From contig REAW01000010.1 of NCBI GenBank assembly GCA_004293725.1, forward strand, positions 1-64,000: a stretch of 64,000 bases of DNA. Direction: 5' to 3'. Under the pieces are notes generated by a model. It ran no database searches, was not told the origin of the DNA, and worked only from the letters and a program-made list of their open reading frames with translations. A program made the translations under genes and the position numbers. Positions 45,895-54,963 of the stretch are shown here, in pieces. Source of the stretch: Curvibacter sp. (GTDB lineage: Bacteria > Pseudomonadota > Gammaproteobacteria > Burkholderiales > Burkholderiaceae_C). Each line of letters begins with the position of its first letter. The stretch's first letter is position 1.

Positions 45895-46875
45895 TCAGGT
45901 CGACCAGGCCGTCACCAAATTGAAGCCGCTAATCCCCGTAATCAACGTACCCACCAACATCAATAAAACCTTGGCGCGCAAGTGCTTTGTCATATAGGCA
46001 GCAAAAGGGGCTGCAATCAAACCGCCACAAGCCAGACCAGCCACCAAAACCCACACTGATGGTTCCAGAATCGACAGGAAGGATGCTGCCACCGTAACCG
46101 TCAGGAAGAATTCGGCCAAGTTTACCGATCCGATGGTCGTGCGTGGGTCGTTACCAGCTCCAACGAGCGAGGTAGTCACGATGGGGCCCCAGCCTCCGCC
46201 GCCGGTGGTGTCCAACAAGCCACCGACAAATGCCAAGGGGGCAACTTGGCGAGTTTGCAGTTCACGCCGTGCCGAAATGCGCCGAAAAGCTTTCGAAAAC
46301 ACGTACAGCCCCATTACCAGCAGATAGGCGCTTACCCATGGTTTCAGCACAGCACCTTCAATCTGACCCAAAATGTAAACGCCCACGAGTGCACCAATGA
46401 TTCCGGGCAATAGCAAACTGACGAATAGACGCTTGTGCACATTGCCCAATCGCAGGTGCGATACACCAGAGACGCCAGTGGTAAACACTTCCGCGAGGTG
46501 GGTTGCTCCGCTCGCCATTGCGGGCGGCGCGCCCGCAGCCAAAAGAAAGCTGCTGGCGGTAATGCCATACGCCATTCCGAGCGCTCCATCAATCGCTTGG
46601 GCCAGCAGCCCTACCGCGACGGCCGTCCAGAACATCGGGTCGTTCAAGGTTTGCACAATCAACTCTTGCCCGCTTTGCGAATTGCCACCCATAAACAGGC
46701 GATAGGCTAGGAAAACCAGCATGCCCATCAAAACGCCCACCACACCAAAGCTCAGAATGCGTATCGCGGGGCGCTCAAAGGCATGTTGAACCTCGTACTC
46801 CACCGGTGGCAAGGCCAAGGCGTCGTGTTCAGGGTTCGGCTCGGGATGGTCTAAGTCCAGGTGACGAATTTTCAT
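45895..46875 (-). CDS. TauE/SafE-family anion permease
   Basis: This 326-residue membrane protein has about eight helices after a 40-residue polar N terminus. Family signatures are AQAIDGALGMAYGITASSF with HLAEVFTTGVSGVSH, and VGGLLDTTGGGGWGPIVTT in the second repeat. TauE/SafE members export sulfite, sulfoacetate or other organosulfur anions. The substrate cannot be assigned; no sulfur-metabolism gene is adjacent. Confidence 0.85.
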   Translation of the reverse strand: MKIRHLDLDHPEPNPEHDALALPPVEYEVQHAFERPAIRILSFGVVGVLMGMLVFLAYRLFMGGNSQSGQELIVQTLNDPMFWTAVAVGLLAQAIDGALGMAYGITASSFLLAAGAPPAMASGATHLAEVFTTGVSGVSHLRLGNVHKRLFVSLLLPGIIGALVGVYILGQIEGAVLKPWVSAYLLVMGLYVFSKAFRRISARRELQTRQVAPLAFVGGLLDTTGGGGWGPIVTTSLVGAGNDPRTTIGSVNLAEFFLTVTVAASFLSILEPSVWVLVAGLACGGLIAAPFAAYMTKHLRAKVLLMLVGTLITGISGFNLVTAWST

Positions 46876-47052
46876 GGGGCGTGAGGTAAAGAAGACGCGC
46901 CATGGTAGGGGTGGGGAAGGCAGCTTACAACGATTGATTGGTCATGTGCTTATGCTGCCTTTGGCGATCACTGAAGCGAATCGGAAAGAGAAAAAATACC
47001 CTAGCTATGAGCTAAGCGGGTTTGCGCGGGGCGACACTACATGCGTGTTAAA

Positions 47053-47127
47053 TGGTGCCCCCGACAGGAATCGAACCTGTATCTGCCCCTTAGGAGGGGG
47101 CCGTTCTATCCATTGAACTACGGAGAC
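47053..47127 (-). tRNA. tRNA-Arg (CCT)
   Basis: The 75-nt minus-strand sequence forms a cloverleaf with acceptor arm GTCTCCG/CGGGGGC (two G-U pairs), D-arm GTTCAATGGATAGAAC, anticodon stem GCCCC/GGGGC with loop CTCCTAA, T-arm ACAGG-TTCGATT-CCTGT and an encoded CCA. Anticodon CCT reads AGG arginine codons. Confidence 0.94.
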
Positions 47128-47163
47128 CAGCGAGCCGGATTGTAAGGTCCGCCCGTGGCAGGC

Positions 47164-48378
47164 TCACTTGGTCAAGTGGCGCATGGCCTCTTCCAGTCCT
47201 TTAAGGGTTAGGGGGTACATTTTGTGGCCAACGATTTCTTGGATCACGCTGATGCTCTGCCGATACTGCCATACCCCCTGAGGCTCGGGATTAATCCACG
47301 CGAATTTCGGGAAGGCATGGATGAGTCGCTGTAACCATTCGGCGCCAGCTTCTTCGTTGTTGTATTCCACGCTGCCGCCGGGTTGCAAAATTTCATATGG
47401 ACTCATGGTCGCGTCGCCCACAAAGATCAGCTTGTAATCCTTGTTGTACTTGCGCAAGATGTCCCACGTATCAAATTTTTCTGCAAACCGGCGTCGGTTG
47501 TTCTTCCACACAAAGTCGTAGACGCAGTTGTGGAAGTAATAGAACTCCAGGTGCTTGAACTCGGTCTTGGAGGCGCTAAAGAGCTCTTCAACGCGCGTAA
47601 TGTGCTCGTCCATGGTGCCGCCCACGTCCATCAACAACAGCACCTTGACATTGTTGTGCCGCTCAGGGCGCATCTTGATGTCCAGGTAGCCTGCGTTGGC
47701 GGCTGTCTTGCTGATGGTCTCGTCCAGGTCCAATTCATCCTCATGGCCTTCCCGCGCGAACTTGCGCAGGCGGCGCAGCGCCACCTTGATGTTGCGCGTA
47801 CCCAGTTCTTGCGAGTCGTCGTAGTCTTTGTACGCGCGTTGGTCCCACACTTTCACAGCACTTTTGTTGCGACTCTTGTCTTGCCCAATGCGAATGCCCT
47901 GCGGGTTGTTTCCATAAGCGCCAAATGGCGAGGTACCGCCGGTACCAATCCATTTGCTGCCGCCTTCGTGGCGTTCCTTTTGTTCTTCCAGGCGTTGTTT
48001 CAGCGTCTCCATCAGCTTGTCCCAGCCCATCGCCTGCAATTTGGCCAGTTCTTCTGGGCTCAGCATCCCTTCCAGGTTTTTGCGCAGCCATTCTTGGGGA
48101 ATTTGTTTGGTGAAGTCGGCCACCATCTCCACGCCTTTGAAGTAGGCAGCAAAAGCGCGATCAAATTTGTCGTAATGCTTTTCGTCTTTCACCAGCGTCG
48201 TGCGGGAGAGAAAATAAAAGTCATCAATCGTGTAGCCGCTGGGTTCTGATGAGTCTTCCGACTGCGGTGTCATTGGCCCCACCACACCCTTTTGTAAGGC
48301 TTCCAGCAGGGTCAGGTATTCCTTGACCGAGACCGGCAATTTCGCGGAGCGGAGGGTATAAAAAAAGTCCAGCAACAT
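47164..48378 (-). CDS. VWA domain protein, CoxE-like
   Basis: The 404-residue protein has the CoxE-like layout: an N-terminal helical region starting MLLDFFYTLRSAKLPVSVKE, a charged linker, and a von Willebrand A domain whose MIDAS strand reads VLLLMDVGGTMDEH, a departure from canonical DxSxS. Such proteins act with MoxR-type AAA ATPases as metal- or cofactor-insertion chaperones. The AAA partner lies upstream at 49231-50045 on the same strand but appears frameshifted. The start at 48378 follows GGAGCA. Confidence 0.85.
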   Translation of the reverse strand: MLLDFFYTLRSAKLPVSVKEYLTLLEALQKGVVGPMTPQSEDSSEPSGYTIDDFYFLSRTTLVKDEKHYDKFDRAFAAYFKGVEMVADFTKQIPQEWLRKNLEGMLSPEELAKLQAMGWDKLMETLKQRLEEQKERHEGGSKWIGTGGTSPFGAYGNNPQGIRIGQDKSRNKSAVKVWDQRAYKDYDDSQELGTRNIKVALRRLRKFAREGHEDELDLDETISKTAANAGYLDIKMRPERHNNVKVLLLMDVGGTMDEHITRVEELFSASKTEFKHLEFYYFHNCVYDFVWKNNRRRFAEKFDTWDILRKYNKDYKLIFVGDATMSPYEILQPGGSVEYNNEEAGAEWLQRLIHAFPKFAWINPEPQGVWQYRQSISVIQEIVGHKMYPLTLKGLEEAMRHLTK

Positions 48379-48397
48379 AGAGTGCTCCTTGCCCGAT

Positions 48398-48994
48398 TCA
48401 GTTACGGGGCTTATCCAGCAAATACAGTAATTGCGCCTTGGCCTCTGGCCATTCGCCACTGCGCATGCTGTAGATCACCGTGTCGCGGATGGTGCCGTCG
48501 CGGCGCAGCGCGTGACCTCGGATCACGCCATCTTTCTTGGCGCCCAGGCGTTCAATGGCGGCTTGGGATGCAAAATTGAAATTGTCGGTGCGCCAGCCGA
48601 CCACGTGGCACCCCAGGGTTTCAAACGCATGCGTCATCATGAGCAGTTTGCAGGTGGTGTTGACATGGCTGCGCTGACTGCTCTTGCCGTACCAGGTGTA
48701 GCCAATCTCTACGCGCTTCACTGCGGGCACGATGTCGTGGTAGCTGCTGCTTCCCAGCACGCGGCCGGTTGCTTCGTCTGTCACGGCAAACGCAAAACGG
48801 TTGCCCGCCTCGCGCATGGCCAGCGCGTCTTCGATGTATTTGCGGGTCTGCTCCGGCTCGGGCACCGAGGTGATGCGCAGGTTCCACAGCGCGCCATCAG
48901 TAGCGGCGGCGCGCAGGCCGGCTTCATGCTCCTGGCCTAGCGGGACCAGTTTCAGGCCTCGGGCGGCCAAGGTGACGGGCTGAACAAAGGCCAT
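48398..48994 (-). CDS. GNAT-family N-acetyltransferase (RimJ/RimL type)
   Basis: This 198-residue protein follows the GNAT pattern: LVPLGQEHEAGL at the N terminus, FAVTDEATGRVLGSSSYHDI, VEIGYTWYGKSSQRSHVNT with acetyl-CoA binding features, and a C-terminal ASQAAIERLGAKKDGVIRGH. This is characteristic of RimJ/RimL-like acetyltransferases acting on protein N termini or small molecules. It sits between the VWA gene and a small membrane protein gene, two bases from the latter. Confidence 0.85.
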   Translation of the reverse strand: MAFVQPVTLAARGLKLVPLGQEHEAGLRAAATDGALWNLRITSVPEPEQTRKYIEDALAMREAGNRFAFAVTDEATGRVLGSSSYHDIVPAVKRVEIGYTWYGKSSQRSHVNTTCKLLMMTHAFETLGCHVVGWRTDNFNFASQAAIERLGAKKDGVIRGHALRRDGTIRDTVIYSMRSGEWPEAKAQLLYLLDKPRN

Positions 48995-48996
48995 GC

Positions 48997-49221
48997 TCAG
49001 GCCTCGCCCGAAGGGGGCTTGCGGTTACGCCAGCGTCGCGCCATCTGCAAGCCCAAGCCACCGCCCACACCTACCAACAAAATGCCGCTGATACTCGCTA
49101 CCCCATAGCCCGGGGCAAACACATCCAGCCCCAGCAGGCGACCCACCCAAAATCCCAGCAGTGCCCCGCCCACGAAGCCCACGGCATCGGACACACCTTC
49201 GACTAACGGATTGTTTTTCAT
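48997..49221 (-). CDS. Small hypothetical membrane protein
   Basis: The 74-residue product has two hydrophobic, glycine-rich helices (VGFVGGALLGFWVGRLLGL and ISGILLVGVGGGLGLQMA) and a basic C terminus RRWRNRK, predicting both ends in the cytoplasm. I recognise no family. It is packed between the AAA ATPase pseudogene and the GNAT gene with gaps of nine and two bases, so it is probably part of the same transcript. Confidence 0.65.
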   Translation of the reverse strand: MKNNPLVEGVSDAVGFVGGALLGFWVGRLLGLDVFAPGYGVASISGILLVGVGGGLGLQMARRWRNRKPPSGEA

Positions 49222-49230
49222 GGTGTCAAT

Positions 49231-50045
49231 TTAGCGGTTGTGGCGTTGCATGAACATGAGTTTTTCGAACAGCGTGGTGTCTTGCTCGTTTTTGAGCAAG
49301 GCCCCCACGAGTGGTGGGACGGCCATTTTGTCGTCTTTGTTGTGCAGCGCTTCCGGAGGAATGTCTTCGGCCAGCAATAGCTTCAGCCAGTCCAGCAACT
49401 CGCTGGTAGACGGTTTCTTTTTCAGGCCTGGCAGGCTGCGCACCTCAAAAAAGGTTTTCATGGCAGCCGCCAGAAGCTCTTTTTTGAGACCGGGGAAGTG
49501 CACTTCTACGATGCTTTGCATGGTGGCTGCATCAGGGAACTTGATGTAGTGGAAAAAGCAGCGGCGAAGAAAGGCGTCGGGCAATTCTTTCTCATTGTTG
49601 GAGGTAATAAACACCAGCGGACGGTGCTTGGCCTTGATCAGCTCGCGCGTCTCGTAGCAATAAAACTCCATGCGGTCGATTTCTCGCAGCAGGTCGTTGG
49701 GGAATTCAATGTCCGCCTTGTCAATCTCATCAATTAGTAATGCTACAGGGCGGTCCGCGGTAAACGCTTGCCACAACACGCCCTTGATGATGTAGTTGTG
49801 GATGTCCTTGACTCTCTCTCCGCCGTCCACGTCTGACAACTGCGAGTCGCGCAGGCGACTGACTGCGTCATATTCATACAACCCTTGCTGGGCTTTGGTG
49901 GTGGACTTGATGTGCCATTGCAAAAGAGGCATGTCCAGCGCTTGCGCCACTTCTTCTGCCAACATGGTTTTGCCGGTGCCGGGCTCGCCTTTGACAGCAT
50001 CAGGTCTTGGGTGGCGACGTAGTTCTTGGTTCCGTGGAATTTCAT
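49231..50045 (-). pseudogene. MoxR-type AAA ATPase disrupted by an approximately 40-bp deletion/frameshift
   Basis: Most of a MoxR/CoxD-like ATPase is intact: GEPGTGKTMLAEEVAQALDM (Walker A), LLIDEIDKADIEFPNDLL (Walker B), FITSNNEKELPDAFLRR (sensor) and a C-terminal ALLKNEQDTTLFEKLMFMQR. The family N terminus MKFHGTKNYVATQDLML is also present from 50045, but in another frame. The segment normally joining it to VKGEPG, about 13 residues, is missing. The 815-base span is not a multiple of three. Without repair no protein with both the N terminus and the P-loop can be made. It could be genuine decay or a sequencing error. Confidence 0.75.
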
Positions 50046-50120
50046 GGCGTGAGACAGGGCAAAGGGTGGTCGGACCAAACAATGCAGAAAAAGCCTGCAA
50101 AGGGCACGGAAGGTGGTCGA

Positions 50121-50126
50121 TATAAT
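50121..50126 (+). promoter_or_regulatory. Possible -10 element for cytochrome c4
   Basis: A perfect TATAAT lies 46 bases before the cytochrome c4 ATG, in the divergent region opposite the AAA ATPase. The -35 region is weak, so the call rests on the -10 match and position. Confidence 0.35.
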
Positions 50127-50172
50127 CGGCAGGCTGATTTCTATCAATCACCGTCTGGATTGTCCCCGCAAA

Positions 50173-50838
50173 ATGAACAAATTCCTCTTCACTGTGTCCG
50201 CTGCGCTTGTCGCGTCCGTGACCGCTTTCGCTGCCCATGCCCAAGGCGTCCAGGGTGACATCAACGCTGGCGAAAAGAAGAATGCCATGTGCATTGGCTG
50301 CCACGGCATTGTGGGCTATCAAGCCAGTTTCCCGGAAATCCACAAAGTTCCCAAGATCTCGGGCCAGAGCGGAAAGTACATTGCTTCGGCTCTGAATGCC
50401 TACAAAACTGGCGAGCGCAAGCACGCGTCCATGCGCGGTATAGCTGTCTCTCTGACAGACCAGGATATTGCCGATCTGGCTGCCTATTACGAAGCCAGCG
50501 GTGTCGTACCTGGTGCCCAGCCCTTGGCAAAAGCGCCTGAGGCATCCGAAAAAGTGAATGCTTTGCTGACCAAAGGGGCCTGCGCATCCTGCCATGGCGA
50601 TTCCTTTAGCAAGCCAATCGATCCGTCCTATCCCAAAATCGCAGGTCAGCACAGCGACTATCTTTTTGTTGCCTTGAAATCCTACAAGGTGGAAGGAAAC
50701 TCCCAAATTGGGCGCAACAACGCCATCATGGGCGGTATCGCCAAACAGTTCACCAATGCTGAGCTCAAAGAAATGTCCAACTACCTCGGCAAACTGCCGA
50801 CCGATTTGAAAGTGGTTCCGCAAAGCCGCTTTAAATAA
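50173..50838 (+). CDS. Dihaem cytochrome c4
   Basis: This 221-residue periplasmic protein has a signal peptide (MNKFLFTVSAALVASVTAFA, cleavage at AHAQ) and two cytochrome c domains with haem motifs CIGCH near residue 40 and CASCH near residue 140. Each is followed by a distal methionine region (ASMRGIAVSL and AIMGGIAKQF). Cytochrome c4 shuttles electrons to terminal oxidases. The ATG at 50173 places the signal peptide at the N terminus. A terminator follows its stop. Confidence 0.93.
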   Translation: MNKFLFTVSAALVASVTAFAAHAQGVQGDINAGEKKNAMCIGCHGIVGYQASFPEIHKVPKISGQSGKYIASALNAYKTGERKHASMRGIAVSLTDQDIADLAAYYEASGVVPGAQPLAKAPEASEKVNALLTKGACASCHGDSFSKPIDPSYPKIAGQHSDYLFVALKSYKVEGNSQIGRNNAIMGGIAKQFTNAELKEMSNYLGKLPTDLKVVPQSRFK

Positions 50839-50859
50839 GCCGCTGCTTTTTTCCGCCCC

Positions 50860-50884
50860 AAAAACCGCTCATTGAGCGGTTTTT
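50860..50884. terminator. Bidirectional intrinsic terminator after cytochrome c4
   Basis: AAAAACCGCTCA, TT-containing loop, and GAGCGGTTTTT form a tight stem with U tracts on both strands. The last codons of the convergent YkgJ-like gene are encoded within it. Confidence 0.85.
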
Positions 50885-51366
50885 GTGTTTGTGAAGGTGT
50901 TGCCGGTGGTGGAAGCAATGGAAATGATCCGTTGCGCCGCGCCCACCACAACATAGCTTGGGCATTGGTAGCGTGCAATATCGTGTCCATGCAAGGGGAA
51001 CGAGCCGCAGTTGGACGCCCTGCGCAAAGGGGAATGGTAAATGCCACATTGATAGCGTTGTGGTCCGGCAGGCTCCAGAAACATGCATTGGTGGTTCATG
51101 CAGCAGTTGCCGCATTGAATACATTCGCCTTCAATGTGCTCCGGCACGTGGCGAACTTTTCCTGCCACATCTTGAAAATAGTGCAATGCCGGGCCGCTGT
51201 TGATGGCACGAATATGGATGCGTGCCTTGCGCATGGTGCCCCAGTAGTCCAGCAGGTAGCGTTTGCGCCAAAACAAAAGGCTGGCCAAGGCGGGCGCCAG
51301 GGGTAGGCTGGCATAGGCGCATCCAACCAAAGCAGTGGCAGCCCATCGGGCCAGTCGTTGTTGCAA
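50869..51366 (-). CDS. YkgJ-family cysteine cluster protein
   Basis: The 165-residue protein has an N-terminal hydrophobic segment (LVGCAYASLPLAPALASLLF) and then the metal-binding cysteine pattern GECIQCGNCCMNHQCMFLE, with further cysteines in QCGIY, SNCGSF and QCPSY. The family binds zinc or an iron-sulfur cluster. Its stop and last six codons lie in the intrinsic terminator of the convergent cytochrome gene. Function unknown. Confidence 0.75.
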   Translation of the reverse strand: MQQRLARWAATALVGCAYASLPLAPALASLLFWRKRYLLDYWGTMRKARIHIRAINSGPALHYFQDVAGKVRHVPEHIEGECIQCGNCCMNHQCMFLEPAGPQRYQCGIYHSPLRRASNCGSFPLHGHDIARYQCPSYVVVGAAQRIISIASTTGNTFTNTKTAQ

Positions 51367-51475
51367 AGGCTTTCCCTTCTCTGTGGATGCTGAATGCTAG
51401 GCAAGCTTTGCTGCAAAACCGTGACACCGGATTTTCAAGCAGGCTGTCACCGGGTATTCACACGTAAGCGGCAGT

Positions 51476-52759
51476 ATGCACAGCTTCAGTCCTCCCTTCA
51501 CTATGCACAATTCCCCCCGTTCGATGCCTCGCGCATTTTTTGTGCTGCTTGGGGTGCAGTTTGTTTCTACCCTTGCTGACAACGCATTTTTGATTGTGGC
51601 GATAGCCCGTGTGATAGAGCTGGCGGAGGCCGATTGGCGCATCCCTTTGCTCAAAATTGGCTTCACCCTGTTTTACGTGTTGCTGGCGCCTTTGGTTGGG
51701 CCTATTGCTGATGCGTACCCCAAAGGGCGGGTGATGGTGCTCTCGAACGGCTTTAAGGTGCTGGCCATGGGGTTGTTGCTTTACGGGGTGGACCCGCTGT
51801 TGGCCATTGTGGTCGCGGGCTGGGGCGCTGCGCTGTATGCGCCAGCCAAGTACGGCCTCATGACCGAGCTACTGCGCCCCGCGTTGTTGGTACGAGCCAA
51901 CGGATATTTTGAAGGAGCCACAGTCTGCGCAGTCATCTTTGGCACTGTTCTGGGAGGATTGTTGATCAGCCCACTGATGCCGGAGCTGCATTGGCCGGCG
52001 ACTTGGGTTTTGCACGGCACAGAGAGCAGTGCTTTGGTGGCGGGCATGCTGGTGTTGTTCGCCTTAAACACGCTAGCCCTACTGGTGAGTTTTGCCATAC
52101 CAGATAGCGGCGCCCGTTACGACCCACATTCCCTACATCCGTGGGCATTGGTCATCCGGTTCTGGCGTGAGAACATTCTTCTATGGCGGGACTCGGTGGG
52201 TGGCATGTCCCTGGCGGCTACAACTTTGCTGTGGGGCGTCGGCGCAACCATGCAACTGCTTGTGTTGCGTTGGGCAAATGAGGCGCTGGGTTTGCCGCTG
52301 GACCAGGCGGCCTACCTCCAGGGCACCACTGCATTGGGTGTTGTGGCAGGGGCAATTACCGCCAGCCGTTACGTGGCGCTTGAACAAGCGGTTCGATTGT
52401 TGCCATTGGGCCTGCTGATGGGCCTGGTCGTTCCGCTGATGTTGCTGGTGGAGTCGGTCCCAATGGCTGCTGCACTGATGGTCGTGGTGGGGGCGATGGC
52501 TGGTTTCTTTGTGGTTCCCATGAATGCGTTGTTGCAGCACCGTGGCTATACCTTGCTGACAGCGGGTCGATCTATTGCTGTACAAGGATTCAATGAAAAC
52601 GCAGGAATGTTGGTCATGTTGGCGGTGTATGCCGGGGCCACGGCGCTTCAATTGCGGCTGAGCACCCTGGTGCTGGGCTTTGGCGCCCTGGTGACTGTGG
52701 GTATGGGGATGGCCTGTTTCGCGTATCGCGGGCAGTGGTTGGCAGCGCGAACCAATTGA
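51476..52759 (+). CDS. lplT: Lysophospholipid transporter LplT
   Basis: This 427-residue MFS protein moves lysophospholipids across the inner membrane for reacylation. Twelve hydrophobic segments are visible. Family features include FVSTLADNAFLIVAI, PLVGPIADAYPKGRVM, the AALYAPAKYGLMTELL helix and VVPMNALLQHRG. Alternative starts exist at 51503 and 51524; the ribosome binding sites do not decide. No aas acyltransferase lies adjacent, although plsC is present elsewhere in the window. Confidence 0.88.
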   Translation: MHSFSPPFTMHNSPRSMPRAFFVLLGVQFVSTLADNAFLIVAIARVIELAEADWRIPLLKIGFTLFYVLLAPLVGPIADAYPKGRVMVLSNGFKVLAMGLLLYGVDPLLAIVVAGWGAALYAPAKYGLMTELLRPALLVRANGYFEGATVCAVIFGTVLGGLLISPLMPELHWPATWVLHGTESSALVAGMLVLFALNTLALLVSFAIPDSGARYDPHSLHPWALVIRFWRENILLWRDSVGGMSLAATTLLWGVGATMQLLVLRWANEALGLPLDQAAYLQGTTALGVVAGAITASRYVALEQAVRLLPLGLLMGLVVPLMLLVESVPMAAALMVVVGAMAGFFVVPMNALLQHRGYTLLTAGRSIAVQGFNENAGMLVMLAVYAGATALQLRLSTLVLGFGALVTVGMGMACFAYRGQWLAARTN

Positions 52760-52822
52760 CTGACTCCAAATTGTCAAAAAAGCATCATCAAGTTGTTATG
52801 TTGATTGCCTAGTCTCTGGCAT

Positions 52823-54106
52823 GTGAAAACCTCCGATGACCTCCTGATCGAATCCTTCGCCCCGCAACTCTCCAGTTTGCGGGTGGCCGTTGTGACTGAA
52901 ACTTTTCCACCCGAAGTCAATGGCGTCGCCATGACCCTGGGGTGGCTCGTCAACGGCATGCTGAAAAAAGGCCATTCTGTGCAGGTGGTGCGACCGCGCC
53001 AATCGCGCGAACAAGCGTTGGTGCAGCACGAGGGTTTGGACGAAGTGCTGTCGCAGGGGGTGCCGTTGCCAGCCTATGGTGAGCTGCGATTCGGTATGCC
53101 TTCGAAAAATCGTTTGTTGAAGCTTTGGACGGAGCGACGGCCGGACATTGTGCACGTGGTGACAGAAGGCCCGCTGGGGTGGTCTGCAGTGGCAGCGGCA
53201 CGCAAGTTGCAACTGCCCATTACCAGCTCGTTCCACACCAACTTCCAAAGCTATTCGCAGCACTATGGCATCGGCCTGCTCAAGACGCCGATTGAGTCTT
53301 ACCTGCGCAAGTTGCACAACCGCACACAAGCCACCATGGTGCCGACGCGCAGTCTGGTGAAAGACCTCACTGCGCGTGGTTACGAAAATGTGACCTTGTT
53401 GTCACGCGGAGTGGCATTGGAGCAATTCGGCCCCCAGCATCGTTCTGCTGCGCTGCGTCAACAGTGGGGTGTTCAAGGGGACGCGCCAGTCATCTTGTTG
53501 GTGGGAAGGCTAGCGAAAGAGAAAAATGTCGGCTTGGTTGTGGCTGCTTTTCGGGCAGTCAAAGCGCGGCAGCCGGAGGTGAAGTTGGTATTTGTGGGGG
53601 ATGGGCCCCTGCGCAAGGCCTTGACTGAGGCGTGCCCGGAGGCCATTTTTGCGGGGGTGCAAAAGGGACGCGATCTGGCGGCTTGTTATGCCTCGGCAGA
53701 CCTGTTTTTGTTCCCCAGCGTGACCGAGACCTATGGCAACGTGGTGCCCGAGGCCTTGGCCAGCGGTTTGGCGGTCGTGTCCTACGACTGCGCGGCTGCC
53801 CAGGAGTTGATTGAAAGTGGCTTCAACGGCATGTTGGTGCCCTCTGGGGACGATGTTTCCTTTGTGAATTCCGCGGTTCAGCTCGCGCTTGACCCGCAAC
53901 GTATGGCCCGCTTCAAGGCGGCAGCAGTGAAGGCGGTGGCCGACCGCAGCTGGGACTCGGTGGTGGACAGCTTTGTGAACACCTTGCGGTCGGTCCTGGA
54001 GCGGCATGGCAGACCGTTTGCTTCAGCGTCTGCCTCCCAAGCGGGTACGTCAGGCTTGCCAGCGCAGGAGCGGCTGGCCCATTCGCACGCGCGACCCTTG
54101 CTCTAA
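52823..54106 (+). CDS. GT4-family glycosyltransferase (MgtA/SqdX-like)
   Basis: The 427-residue retaining glycosyltransferase starts its GT-B fold with LRVAVVTETFPPEVNGVAMT and has the donor-binding VGRLAKEKNVGLVV and the EX7E motif PSVTETYGNVVPEALASGL. Relatives attach hexoses or sulfoquinovose to lipids. The GTG at 52823 is used; TTG at 52805 is possible. The 3' end overlaps the convergent psd by 57 bases. The flanking lplT, psd and ugd suggest a membrane-lipid substrate (inference). Confidence 0.82.
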   Translation: MKTSDDLLIESFAPQLSSLRVAVVTETFPPEVNGVAMTLGWLVNGMLKKGHSVQVVRPRQSREQALVQHEGLDEVLSQGVPLPAYGELRFGMPSKNRLLKLWTERRPDIVHVVTEGPLGWSAVAAARKLQLPITSSFHTNFQSYSQHYGIGLLKTPIESYLRKLHNRTQATMVPTRSLVKDLTARGYENVTLLSRGVALEQFGPQHRSAALRQQWGVQGDAPVILLVGRLAKEKNVGLVVAAFRAVKARQPEVKLVFVGDGPLRKALTEACPEAIFAGVQKGRDLAACYASADLFLFPSVTETYGNVVPEALASGLAVVSYDCAAAQELIESGFNGMLVPSGDDVSFVNSAVQLALDPQRMARFKAAAVKAVADRSWDSVVDSFVNTLRSVLERHGRPFASASASQAGTSGLPAQERLAHSHARPLL

Positions 54107-54931
54107 ATTGGCATTCAGAACAAAACCCTTGGGCGCCAGCACGATCACGGTGGAGCCATGTTGAAACCAGCCCATTTCCTGCCCGCGCTGAAAGTCGGCT
54201 TTGCAGGGAATCGTCTTCGGGCCACGGTACTTCAAATGAAACAACACATCCAGAAAGTGCAGTCGAATGCTGGCGACCAGCACTGCGGCAACCGGTACCA
54301 GCGCAATGCGCTTCCCTTGCAGGGGAGCAGGCCCGTTCAAACGGGTGCCGATGTAAGCACGCTCGTTTTTGCAGAACAGTTTTTCCACGCGTTGAAGCGC
54401 AATCGGATTGACATTCCACGTGTCGCCCGAAAAGTAGCGCACCTCTTCCACTGTGCAGTCATGGGGCGCGTGGAAGCGGTGGTACATGCTGGAAGTCAGG
54501 CGCAGGGTCACAAAACTTCCATTCCGCCATTCGTCTATGTCGGCCTCTCGGCCCAGCAGATCTTCCAGGGTGTACGGAAAACCTTTGGCCTGAAACACGC
54601 GGGTGCCTTCAATGGGGCCGTTCGCGCCGACGATGGCGTCGACCGGGCTGGTCAGGGTGTCGCTGTCCTGCGCAATCGGGCGGGCGCCGTCTTTGAGTTC
54701 GCGGGTGAAGCAGTCATGCATGCTGGTAAAGCGCTGTTTCTTGGCTTCGCGCAGGTCCAGGTCGCTAAAAAACTCCCAGATGCCGATGGATGCGTCCCGC
54801 ACCAGCGGCTGTTCGATTTTGCTGAACCAGCCCAAAAAGCGGGTCAACGCTTGCCGCGGAATGCGGTTGGTCAGCAGGAAGTTCAGGTCTTCCTGGCTGA
54901 GGATTTTTTGAATCTGTGCACGTAGTTGCAT
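54050..54931 (-). CDS. psd: Phosphatidylserine decarboxylase
   Basis: Psd forms phosphatidylethanolamine. The 293-residue proenzyme shows YHRFHAPHDCTVEEVRYFSG, the N-terminal SPVDAIV and the autocatalytic site FQHGSTVIVL near the C terminus, where cleavage before Ser creates the pyruvoyl group. The ATG at 54931 starts MQLRAQIQKILSQEDLN, like other bacterial enzymes. It is divergent from an aminotransferase gene by 32 bases and overlaps the glycosyltransferase 3' end. Confidence 0.94.
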   Translation of the reverse strand: MQLRAQIQKILSQEDLNFLLTNRIPRQALTRFLGWFSKIEQPLVRDASIGIWEFFSDLDLREAKKQRFTSMHDCFTRELKDGARPIAQDSDTLTSPVDAIVGANGPIEGTRVFQAKGFPYTLEDLLGREADIDEWRNGSFVTLRLTSSMYHRFHAPHDCTVEEVRYFSGDTWNVNPIALQRVEKLFCKNERAYIGTRLNGPAPLQGKRIALVPVAAVLVASIRLHFLDVLFHLKYRGPKTIPCKADFQRGQEMGWFQHGSTVIVLAPKGFVLNANLEQGSRVRMGQPLLRWQA

Positions 54932-54963
54932 GGTGATGGTTGGTAGTGAAGTTGGATTGAAAG

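Noticed and set aside
47000..47030. CTAGCTATGAGCTAAGC followed by TTTGCGCGG near tRNA-Arg as another copy of the dispersed repeat
   Set aside because: Order and spacing of the core elements do not fit either strand of the family well enough.
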